This document shows positions 36,054-46,579 of a stretch of 64,000 nt of DNA, in pieces (the stretch's first letter is position 1; each line of letters begins with the position of its first letter). The DNA is from Albifimbria verrucaria (taxonomy: Eukaryota > Ascomycota > Sordariomycetes > Hypocreales > Stachybotryaceae), in the NCBI GenBank assembly GCA_020081605.1, contig JAHREC010000013.1, positions 5,518,001 to 5,582,000 of the forward strand. Reading direction: 5' to 3'. A model generated the notes under the pieces. It made no database searches, had not been told where the DNA came from, and worked only from the letters and a program-made list of their open reading frames with translations. The position numbers were made by a program, and so were the translations under genes.

Positions 36054-37644
36054 TCAGGCTCCCGGGTCGGGGTAAATCTGCGTCTGCACGTTACCATGCA
36101 TCTTGTCGCCCAGCTGCGGGCCGAGTTCGATCTCACTGTCATTGCTACGGCCGCCGTTCGACCTGTAAATCCCGTGCCGGCTCTCCGACCGCATTGAGCG
36201 ATCCGGACGTAATGCCGAAGGCTTGGTTCCTCCACCGCTCGCCTCCTTGCCCGATGCAGATCGTGAGAATCCCGTCTTCATCCATCCTGGCTTGATACGA
36301 TCGACCAACAGGCGGATGGCCGGAAGACAGACGACGATAAGTGATACGGCAACTTCCAACCCGCTCCAAATTGCCGGGTCCGTGTAGTCCCAAGACGGAT
36401 TGTGCGTGTGGCCGAACCCAACGATGTATTTCAAACGCACGCACGAGGTGACGAGCACGAATATACCCAAACTGAACATGAGCATGATGCCCAGCTTGGA
36501 TCGCCACCCAGCATGTAGCTGGAACACCAGGGGCACCGGTAGGAGAAGCACCATGACGTCTTGCAAGATGCTTGATCCTGCAGCCGCATATGCCAATATG
36601 TTGACATCGAGGCATTTATCGCCGCGGCTCGGGATGTCCATCCTTCCCAGGCGAATGCTATGGGTCGGCATTGGAAGATCTGGACGAGGATGAATGCCAC
36701 GGTTGAGGCCACGACGTAGCCGATGCAGGCGAACGTGATGTATCGGAATGTCCGCTGCGGGAAGATGCGCAGGTAAAAACACATGACAGAGACCTTTGTG
36801 AGGCCTAGACAGAGGAGGTATAACGACTCGCCAATGAAGAACCACTGATCCAGGCGTCAGTGATGAAACTGGTGGTGAAATAACAGCAATGCATAGTAGA
36901 TGGAGTACACACCTTCAACCCCTTAGTCATCTGTTCTATTTCCAGGGTCCAAATATCGACACCAAATGCGAGGCTTCCATCTATTTACTGTTAGCATATT
37001 GCCGTTTGTGAAGGGCCCAAAAGTCGAGGCGTACTGATCTGGGCGATTAACAAAACTGCAATGTAGGCAATCTAATGCTCGGTCAGTGGAGGTCTGCGTG
37101 TAAAGGTTCGTTTCAACTAACCCCTGCAATAGTGACGAGATAGTCATCCAGGGCAAGTTTATGAATGGTAGTCCATCGAGCATACATTCGAATGAACGGA
37201 CAGAAGACTGCAGGTATTTCGACAATCAGGGGCAGCAGGAGATCCACCCTTCGACTTCGCACCGGGAAGTTGCATGCTTCTGCCTGGATTCTGGCGATTT
37301 CTGTCCTTTATTAGCATCGTGAGTGTTGCCAACTCGCATACATGAATACATACCCACGGCTTCCAATGTATTGCAGTCCTTAATGACACATGCCTCCGCT
37401 ACATCCAGGAAGGTCTTGTCACTGCATACGCAAGTCTCATCAAGCTTATTGGTGCAAGAAGAGGCAGGGAGGGACGCCGTCAAGCAATCAACCTATTAAG
37501 GAGTTAGAAACAGAGGACTCTTCAGGAGGACCGGTGACTGCTTACGCCGCATTGTGGCAGCTTATCGATGACCGAAAGCAGACCGTCGCCTTGAACACTA
37601 GCAGCCAGCAGGCATGCTGTGAAGACGGAGTATAACAACTTCAT
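36054..37644 (-). CDS. CFEM-domain PTH11-type seven-transmembrane receptor
   Basis: A putative G-protein-coupled receptor of the fungal PTH11 class with an extracellular CFEM domain; relatives in plant-pathogenic fungi sense surfaces. Six exons (37546-37644, 37354-37492, 37122-37300, 37035-37071, 36913-36980, 36054-36844) give 437 residues, and all introns are GT-AG. A signal peptide (MKLLYSVFTACLLAASVQG) precedes the CFEM domain, which shows all eight cysteines: PQCGVDC, SSC, ETCVC, EAC, KDC and a final EAC. Membrane segments follow, including LLLPLIVEIPAVFCPFI, IAYIAVLLIA, ESLYLLCLGLTKVSVMCFYL, YITFACIGYVVASTVAFIL, DVMVLLLPVPLVFQL and LGIMLMFSLGIFVLVTSCV. The conserved phrase GVDIWTLE lies in the loop before helix 3. 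The cytoplasmic tail is Ser/Arg-rich. One base is missing near 36620. The 37-nt exon would be missed by many gene finders. Confidence 0.86.
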
Positions 37645-40600
37645 CTGAGACTCCTCGCTTGCTATCAGCTGCTTGACATGCTCGAAGTGCGGTCTTGCCG
37701 TATGTGGTGTCGGTGCACGAGTGTCGACAGCGGCAATTGTCGAGGTTCGCTGAAAAGTGCAGCCCAGCAGCACAACGCCTCGATGACCAACAAGACGAGG
37801 ATCAAAAGTCCGGAAATAATCCCATCGGAAGACCCGGGTCGGTGATACCAGGGATCATCTGCTTTAAAAGAAATTGACACGGTCGAAGCGGAGCGATCCC
37901 TCCAGCATGTCCCTTGCAAACAGGTCGGTAGCCACGTCCTAACTGCGGTTCGCTTTCTCCATCCTACCGCGACGGCGTGGAGCCGGCTGCCAGGCCATGG
38001 ACGGGATTAGCCCGAGTCCACCAGGCTAGGATGGGCTCTATCACCCAGTTAGCCTGCCTTGGCTAGGTTGCATATCATGCTCCCTGACGCTAGCCCTTCA
38101 CCCTCAAGAGGCCACCGTGAACATCGAGCATGGAGAGCCCCGCAATTGGCAGCTTCGCATCCCCATATCGCATCCCACGCAGTTGCCCGGGCTGCTCACG
38201 ATATGCTAGGCCAGGGCTGCACATGGCGCGCACGGTTGAGCGCCCATGGTGGCTGACCCCTTGAGCATGCGCCGTCTTGTTGGACGAGACAGTGGGAGAA
38301 AAGAACAAGATCACACTTGCTAGCGTCGCGAAACTTTGTCTCTGTGACGCCTTGCATCTTCGCTGGGTCGGCACTTCAAAGGGGCTTGTGATCGCTCCGT
38401 GTGCCTCCAGATTGCCTTCCTTGGCGGTCTCGGTCCTATGACATGACCCGGACAGCAAAGGTCGCCTAGGCTCGATCGTTACACACAAGCCGGGGTGAAC
38501 TGGACAGGCAGGGCCAATGTGGTGGCCCCAATTACAGGGCGCTCTTAATTGTTTGCCAAAAGCCACTGACTCAAGAATCAGAGACAAAGCCAAAGCATTG
38601 GGCCAATCGGCTCACGTCCTAAGGCCATGGGCTACCCGCCTTTCTGACTGCGGTTCCAGAGTTTTGGTCTGAAATATCGGGGTGCAAGGGTGTTCAGCCT
38701 CGATACTGGCATGATCTGCCTATCCCCTGCTTGCCCACAGACTGGTAAGGCGGGCGCCCATGATACTGGCACCCATATCCCTGCGTGGTCAGCCTGGTCA
38801 ACCTGTGTCAACCCATTAGGTCCTACCATTCAATCCGCTTTTGTCGATGAGTCGGTTTTCTCCCGAGGAACCTTCTCAGCAGCATCTCAGTTATTATTGT
38901 TTTTATATTCATTTTATTGTATTTTTATTTTTTTCGTAAACGCATCAAGCGTTAGTCAATGTATGCAGGTCGCAAACTGGTGGTCATAGCGGAGGCGTCA
39001 AGGCTTTCCAAACCCGGGCAAACCCATACGTAAGAGCAAGTTGGTCAAGCGGTGCCCTTCAATACAGTAAGTACGTGAAAGAGTGTTGCTGCCGAAGCGG
39101 CGGGTCCTGTAGCGCGAGGATCGTGCAGTCTCCTTTGCCTGGCTCTTCAAACGTCCCTAGGCACATGGCGTGCAAGCCAAGTGAGGTAAGGACAAGGGTC
39201 CGAAGCTCAGGTACCTGCGGTGGAACTATCGGTCTGGACAGGTCATGGCGTCTAAGGACTTTGCTACACGCCTGACCCATCCAGAAGATGGGAGGGTTAC
39301 CGTTAGCACCGTCGATGGAGGCATCCTGTTGAGGCACGTCCCTTTTGTCTTTCCTTGTTCAGCATATCAGCCTGATTAAGGCTCTAATGGGAGCAGCCCG
39401 CGCAAGCCTCAGCCGAGCAAACTGGGTCTCTCCAAGAATAATGGGTCTTCGGCTGTGGTCAAACGCGTGGTAATACGGGGATCTTTGGCATGCCCCCAGT
39501 GGGCTAAGGCAGAGAGAGGATTGAGTTACCGAGGGGCTTGCAGCCCAGCATTGGAGACTTCAGCGCAGCCCGTGTCGATCATTGCGCTTGGGGTGGATCT
39601 TGATGATGCGCAGGAGGTGTTTGGTGAGGCTCTGGATCAAGAGCTACGCAGATAAATACAAAGGAAGCCCCTTCATGCCCCGCGAGCGAGTCATCTGGGC
39701 AATCACGACCTGTCCTGGCCTGTTTGAGGTCAAGCCCAAGCCGAAGCCGAGGCTGAACACTGCGGCCAGTCTTCCTGAAGAACGTAAGCCCAACACATAT
39801 GCTCGAAGCAATCGGGATGGACGTTGTCTCCGAGGTTGACAAATGCACGGCCTGACTTCCATTTTGAGTTGACGACCGAAGTGTTGTGCAGATTGGAGGA
39901 TACAGACACAGGAGGCCCACATTGCTCGAGCCGCTTCGGAGAATATTGAGCATGCCACTCCATTCCTTGAGATACCGATGCGTTGGTTACAGATGTGCAC
40001 TAAGGTAGAAAAGGGTAACTTACACCCGATACATTGATTCTGCAATCCCAACCAGCAATCGAAGACATTGATTTAACCTGGATTTATTTCAGGCTGATTT
40101 TTGGTACTCTAGGGTAGGACGACAGACAGACAGCACAGACTGATGTAATGTGTACCAACGTTACTACTTACTCATTTAGCCTATATGAGCATCTTGCAGC
40201 CTTTAAAGTGTTTCATGCCTATGCCTTGCATACTCGGACCTCCGAGCATATTCTTTCAAGACTCAACCATTTAAACATAATGATGCCCTGACCAGCCAAA
40301 TATTTGGTAGCTGTTTGAAACCATCTCTAAAGTGTACTTTGTGTACGATGTCCCATCATTCGGCGTGGACTGAATATTCGGCTTACAAATAAGGTGACTA
40401 CGTATGTGTATGCCACAGTTATAAAGTATCACTCCTAATGATGAAACCTAAATACCTGTATCAAGATAAATTCGAAGCATATCAGACACAAACAATCAGA
40501 CAAACGTAAAAACACACAAACGGCTGCCGTTTTTGAAACAACAGACATTGTGCAGTTCACATCGATCTGTGGGTGGCTGCCTAACAAGAGTCAGCTAAAC

Positions 40601-40835
40601 GATGACTAAGCACCAGCACTATCACGCAAACTCAGAAAAAACCTCGTAACTCCGCTCGGAGTTTGTCATCACACGTTGATCACTTACACAAGTCCTCAAT
40701 TTGGGGTTATCAGATGAGATTGATTAGCATAGGGCGTGTCGCCGATATACCTTTGCGCCCCTCGTATCTAAAACCTCAACTTCCATCTCCACATTCACGC
40801 TTCGACGTCATCCAACCACCCCGGCATTCGTCGTC
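37645..40835. other. 3.2-kb interval with no supported gene
   Basis: Several frames of 80-170 codons exist (for example minus 38090-38593), but none shows a domain, signal peptide or splice structure I trust. An AT-rich tract lies at 38880-38960. The last 150 bases before 40836 are the likely leader of the Zn2Cys6 regulator. Confidence 0.5.
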
Positions 40836-43371
40836 ATGGGTGACCGACCTCGAGATGAGACGCCAGAGTCTGATCTAGAGCATGAAGGTTCCGCGAACGG
40901 ATCTGATCAGCCTCCAGCGCGAAAGAGACAGCGAGTAAGACTCAGCTGTCTAGAATGTCGCCGCCGCAAGCTTTCATGCGACAGAGGTTTCCCCTGCGAG
41001 CGGTGCATCAAGAGCGGTACACCCGATCGCTGCAGCTATGAGGCTCGCAATGGCGAGGTCGTCAACGCGTCGTCTGGCATACCGCCTCAGTTCGCCCAGT
41101 TAGATGCGCGACGATTTGGCTCGGTGGACGCCGGTAGACTACCGGGCCACGCCACCGACATTGCTAGGCAGGACCATGATCGCATTCGACGCCTTGAGCA
41201 GGAGATTGCCCAGCTGAAAGCCTTGATCACGCGACCAGGTGCTGCTGGCTCTGGCTCATACGACGGAAGCACCGTCGGAGGCACCACCTCGCCCGCCACG
41301 CAAAAGGATGATAACCCTACTGATGAATCCACCGTTCGCCCCGAAGTTCAAGAATGCATCGAGGCGGGCAGTTTACTAGGAGAGAAGGGCGAGCTGCGAT
41401 TCTTCCGTGGAAAGGGTTTCAGAACGCGATACTTTGGCCCTCACAATGCCAGTATGGCTTTTGTTGAATTAACTGGTCTATGTCCTTTCATGAGAGAGAC
41501 GGCAGACGAGTGGCTGCGACCTGTCATCGTGCATGACCGCAAAGACCGCAAAGGTCGCCGTGAGCTGCGAGACAAGCTGTTCGCGCAACGCGATTTAGAG
41601 CTCGAGGCTCTGCTTCCTCCCAAAGAAGAAGCCGATGCCCTGATTGCTGTGTACTTGGATCAATTCGAACAGGTCCACAGGATTGTGCACATACCTACAT
41701 TTCGCAAGGAGTACGAGGCCTACTGGGAATTAGGATCTACCCAGCGATATGCTGCCTTTACTGCGCTGATTCTAGCAATGATGGCTGTGGCAAGCTGTGT
41801 TCATACGCATACGTCTCTGAAATTCATTGGCATGATGTCTAACGCTAGGCACTTGGCAGAGAAATGGATATGGGCATGTGACGAATGGCAGTCAAAGCAG
41901 AGCCAGAAACACCGACGACTGATTCATTACCAACTGGCATGCCTCCTCTACCTAGGGAAGCGCGTCAACACGATTAAGAAAAAGAGATTCTGGACAGGCT
42001 CAGGCGCGCTTATTCAAGATGGCATTGCCGTTGGTCTTCACCGGGAGCCAAGCCACATGGGCGGTAAGATCGATGTCTACAACCAAGAGATGCGTCGCCG
42101 TATCTGGTCGACCGTTCAGGAGTTTGACATGCAGGCGTCTTTCGATCACGGCTTGCCCACCTTGGTAAGCCAGCTTCACTTTGACACGAACGCTCCACGC
42201 AACCTGGATGACGAGGACTTCGACGAAAATACCACAGTGCTCCCTCCTTCCAAGCCAGCCAAAGAGTACACATTTTCATCTTTCCAGAACCTCACTCGAC
42301 AGAGTCTACCGTTGAGACTTGAGCTGAGCCGGCTTCTCACTGGACCCGTCTCTCAAATCGATTACGACCAGGTTATTCGATATACCAACGATCTCACCCA
42401 AGAGATCGACGCTCTGCCGTCATGGGATATGAGCTCCGACTCGAAAACGGGGAAGAAGAACCCATTAATCGCATATACGCTGCTCCATGTCCAACTAAGG
42501 CAGTACATCATACCGCTGCACCAGCCGTTCCTCAAACTGAGACAGCAAAACTCCAAGTACCAGTACTCGGAAATCATATACTACAATGCTGCGAGAGACA
42601 TAGTTCTTCTTCACGACAAGCTCTACGAACAGGGAATGCGATCCCTCAACTTCTTGAGAGAAGATGCCTTGACTACAGCCATCAACTTGTGCAGCGTCAC
42701 GATGCTTCAACCTCGAGGCTCGACCAATATGATCATGATAAACTCGCAGCATACGTTGAAGCTGATAGAAAAATGCATAGCGATGAAGGAAGATCGCCTG
42801 CTGCGGACCGGCAACAACGAACCCTGGGGATACTCCATTATGTGCTCAGCCCTTGGTCTCCTCGAAGCACACCTAGGCACGAAATCCGCCGAAGTCGCCA
42901 AGTCTACATCTGCAGAGCGATTTGTTAACCTTCACTATAAACTTTTAGCGAACCAAGAAGCTTCGGCACTCCCCGATCAGATCCCGCCAACATCAGCTTG
43001 TCCCGATACGTCACTCGGAGAAGGCCCCACAACACTGAATATATCAGATCGATTGAAGGTGAGACCCAATGTATCATTAATACGTGCGTTCCTAATTGCT
43101 AACATATCAAATCTAGCCTGCCACGCCATTCTCATTCCCTGCATCACTCGCATCTGGACCAGCTGATCCTACTAGCGCTTCGTGGCTTATGGGAGGAGAC
43201 CTTACACAGCCATTCAATCTCGACCCAAGCCTTGAGCTTCTAGGGTTGAATCTCAACCAGCTTTGGGGAGAATCATGGAGTCGGCTTAATTTTGAAGGGT
43301 TGACTGCTACGGGGTTGTGGGCCCAGTTCTCGTTTCATAGAGGGCCAGTCGGGACATTGTATACTATATGA
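40836..43371 (+). CDS. Zn(II)2Cys6 transcription factor with fungal-specific regulatory domain
   Basis: A fungal binuclear-zinc-cluster transcription regulator of 825 residues. Exon 1 is 40836-43058, intron 43059-43116 (GTGAGA...TAG with a GCTAAC branch), and exon 2 43117-43371. The DNA-binding cluster is C38-x2-C41-x6-C48-x5-C54-x2-C57-x8-C66 (CLECRRRKLSC, then CERCIKSGTPDRC), preceded by a basic patch ARKRQRVR. A short coiled coil, RIRRLEQEIAQLKALI (about residues 113-128), probably dimerises it. The middle region (about 260-600) is the Fungal_trans domain: VYLDQFEQVHRIVHIPTFRK, GIAVGLHREP and MRRRIWSTVQEFDMQASFDH. The Gly/Leu/Asn-rich C-terminus may be the activation region. The frame is unbroken. 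I cannot name the target genes, and no adjacent pathway gene suggests one. Confidence 0.93.
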
Positions 43372-43788
43372 ATTTGATGACGAGATACCACGGAGTTATT
43401 GGCGGTTTCAAGGAGTTTATTGTTCGGATGGATCGAGAAATATTTTCCTCATTGCGGGTAACATCATGAAAGAGAAGGCAAGGAGGGGTTTGCATCATAC
43501 CAGACATCTCTCCTCTACACGATGGAAGTTCACACCACTTACTCTGTTAATTTGGGCAAAATATGTTTTTTTTTCTTTTTGGTCTGTTGGGAGGGTCCAT
43601 CATGAGGCACACACGGAGGAAATGGGTCAGAAATGGAGCCGTGGTACCTGGCCAAGTGGGTCTCGGAGCCGGTTGGCGCGAATGAGTCACAAAAAGGAAC
43701 TACGCATAAAATTTGCCAGGCACACGGAAGTGCCCATATATACCATTTTATGTTACCTGGCTTTCATCCAAAAACACATTAGAACATC
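43372..43788. other. Gap between the Zn2Cys6 regulator and tRNA-Met
   Basis: Holds the 3' UTR of the regulator; no further gene recognised. Confidence 0.5.
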
Positions 43789-43860
43789 AGCAACATAGCT
43801 CAGGGGAAGAGCGACGGGCTCATAACCCGTAGGTCCCTGGATCGAGACCAGGTGTTGCTA
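43789..43860 (+). tRNA. tRNA-Met(CAU), elongator type
   Basis: A full cloverleaf can be drawn. The acceptor stem AGCAACA pairs with TGTTGCT, and the discriminator A is at 43860. The D stem is GCTC/GAGC with loop AGGGGAA; the anticodon stem ACGGG/CCCGT has loop CTCATAA (anticodon CAT at 43821-43823). A five-base variable region leads to T stem CCTGG/CCAGG with loop ATCGAGA. There is no intron. An A-U first acceptor pair also occurs in fungal initiator tRNAs, but the loop lacks the three G-C pairs next to CTCATAA in the usual initiator form. A T-run at 43873-43877 could end Pol III transcription. The short D loop may reflect one lost G. Confidence 0.9.
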
Positions 43861-44815
43861 TGAATCTTTCATTTTTGCCGTGCTTCTATATTCGATAGCT
43901 AGTGAGTGAGGAGCCTCTGTGTTCTTTTCTCTTCCCGTTCTTTTTTTATCTTTTCTTTCTTCTCGTTCTTTTCTTTTAAACACTTAACTAAATACATTAG
44001 GCCTTGTAGGTATACTGCTGTTATTCTTATCTTTGGGGATACCAGTCATATATGTTCCCTGCCTGAATGCTTTGCCACCAGACATGCCCCAAAGCACCGC
44101 CACGATAACGCTTTCAAAATACACAGCATCACTTGGCACCACTGTGAGGCATCCCAACCAAGCCGTGTATCGAATAAACTATTGTGTCGTGCCCCAAATA
44201 GAGCAAAATTATTTAGACAAAGAAAAAAAAACTCTAAAAAACTGTATAAGGTCTTGTCTATTATATACCGTGTATCAACATGTTCTGCCGCAAGAGATGG
44301 AGATATCTCGAGCCCTTATCCAAGCCATCCATCTAGGACGGAATGCGCTGTGAGTAAGGACTGAATTCAGTGCACGTTACCTAAGGTACTCGAGGCATAT
44401 ACCTGAAGTAGAAAAGAATGAGTGTAGTACGTGCTTATAGGTAATCGTGAACATCCATTTTGCTCGGGTGGACAGCAAAGCAGCCAGCCGATACAGCTGC
44501 CAGTTGTCTGCCACCTGCTCGACGTCTCTCGAAAGTCGGTTCTTTGCCTCACTCCTACATACAGTAGTATAAAAAAATCCTTTTCTTCGTCCACCAGTCA
44601 TCCTCAGGCTTCATTCTGCACCGTCCATCATCATCAGTCTTTGGTCCACCACTTCATGACTTCACCAGACCTTTCACTCACACTGATCTTCATTTTTACA
44701 TCATATACACACCTGACCTTATGATAACTACTTCTCAACGCCCCAGAAACCAACGTTGGTAACTCAAACCTTCTGCACGTTGCCACTCACCATTCAGGCC
44801 ATTCTTCAGCTCGAG
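43861..44815. other. Intergenic region upstream of the DUF7918-type gene
   Basis: No gene supported. It has a pyrimidine-rich run at 43918-43980 and a second CT-rich leader-like stretch at 44575-44700 before the start at 44816. Confidence 0.5.
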
Positions 44816-45934
44816 ATGGCGGTCCTGTCCAAAATCCCGGGTGTTTCAGTCGAAGTCCGCATAGCTGGTGAGAAGGCTAAGGAATATGATGATCCCGATG
44901 CCCATGCAAATATGCCTGCCGATATTCCGGCATCGTCTCACTACATCGAGTCGCGCTCTGGTGCGCCTTTCTCTATCCATTTCCAGGTAACAGATAAGTA
45001 TAAGAAACGCAACAGTGAAACCATTGTGGTGTTTTATGTTTACATTGATGATGATTTCATCGGTGGGAAATGCTTGACTCTTCCTACACCAAATGCCCTT
45101 CCTATGAACGAGACGGTTGAATCCACTTACAGCTACTCCCGTGAGTCGGGAGATACTAAAGAGCATGAATTGGTGTTCATTCATGTGGAGAGCGGTTCGT
45201 GCATGATCCTATGAACCGTTTACGGATCTGACCTTTGTTTCCCAACTCTAGTTGAAGCCGACTCCGAGGAACGCATCATGAGAGACAAGGACATAGCCAA
45301 GAAGCTGGGTATTATCAAAGTCAAGGTCTGCTACGGGCATCTAGGCGATGTTTCTAAGCAGCCAATTCCATCTCGTGAACCTCGTGACCAGATTTGCTTG
45401 GCCGAGAAAGCAATGAAAGGGAAAGCGCTCTCTCATGGCACTTCGTACGCCAACGCATTCCTCTCTTTCTTTTCTGAGATACACAGGAGCTGATCTCAGA
45501 AGGTTCACTCCAGGAAGAACTACACAGCCCCCGCAACTTTCTAACATCAATGGTCAAACCACACTATGCCACTTCGACTTCAAATACCGTTCTCGAGGTG
45601 ACCAAGATCCTGAAATCCATTCAATCCTAGGGCCTGCTGATATATTTGCAGATGCTCTGCGACAGGAATTAATCATTCCGAATCACAGCGAAGGGCCTGA
45701 TGCAAAGAATCTCCTTGCAGGTAGAACCTCTACGAGAGCCGTATGTGTGGATCGATGAGATACCACAAACCGCGCTAACACGTGCTCGTGGTCCAGAATT
45801 CTTCGCCTTCCGGAGGCACAGGGCAGCTCAAGAGAGAACGTACCGATGAGAATACTATGATGCCACCTGCTCAGAAGGCGAAGAAAGCCAGGCACGGATC
45901 TTCGGGTAGGAGACGTGCTAAGAACCAGAAGTAA
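44816..45934 (+). CDS. DUF7918-type fungal protein with basic C-terminal tail
   Basis: Start ATG at 44816 (MAVLSKIPGVSVEVRIAGEK). Introns are 45195-45251 (GTTCGT...TAG) and 45741-45796 (GTATGT...CAG). Between them the frame shifts by one near 45447-45488, either a 42-nt intron or an indel. The pattern EYDDPDAH, then HYIESRSGAPFSIHFQVTDK, then VVFYVYIDDDFIGGK, later IMRDKDIAKKLGIIKVKVCY and CHFDFKYRSRG is that of the beta-rich DUF7918 family, abundant in ascomycetes and of unknown function. The last exon encodes a Lys/Arg-rich tail (AQKAKKARHGSSGRRRAKNQ) that resembles a nuclear localisation signal. No signal peptide or membrane helix is present. Family assignment is from memory of conserved phrases; a profile search would decide. 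Confidence 0.68.
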
Positions 45935-46579
45935 ACTGCCTCAACGGCGCACAACTTCGATATGTGTCTGCGGAGACAGCCATCCCGCGGTTAGGACTTA
46001 GGCACGTTGAGCTGCGTCTACGGGGATAATTAACACACGAAGCGTACCCATAGGTCTTATTGGGGTAGGGGGCACAAGAGAGGTCCATTCTTCATTAGAG
46101 CGAGTGAGCGTGATGAGAAAGGGAAGTGTTATAGCTAGATGGAGTTGCCGGGAGCTCGATTAGACAGGGTCATTTATTGATCATGAACAACAGTAAGATG
46201 GGTAGCTATTGACAGGGCTATACATGTCTTGGAGCGCAATCACCTGCCACGAGGATGGCGATGCATTAGTTTGTGGTGGACTGTGCTTACTTACCTCGGT
46301 GCTTTCCGAGCATCGAATCCCGTATCCGTACCTTGGTGGTCTCCGCACCGTGCTCACACTAACCCTTTTGGTCCGCTCCAGTCAGAAGCTCGGGACGTGG
46401 AGCTACGTAACTTAACGACGCACCTGGGCTCCTCCCTTTCACTAACACCATGCACTTATAGCCGTCTCACCAAACCACCATTGTCCTTCGTTTCTCACGA
46501 CCCGGGTGCGGAGATGCGACATCTGCGCTCGCTCAGCGGCCTTCCTGCACCCGATCCCTGCTGAGGGACCCCAGCCGCC
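45935..46579. other. Intergenic region upstream of rgp1
   Basis: No gene supported. Frames at 46209-46564 are short and have no domain signal. The region should contain the rgp1 promoter. Confidence 0.5.

Noticed and set aside
38090..38593. 167-codon open frame on the minus strand
   Set aside because: No signal peptide, domain or family phrase, no neighbouring splice partner, and random-looking composition. Kept as intergenic.
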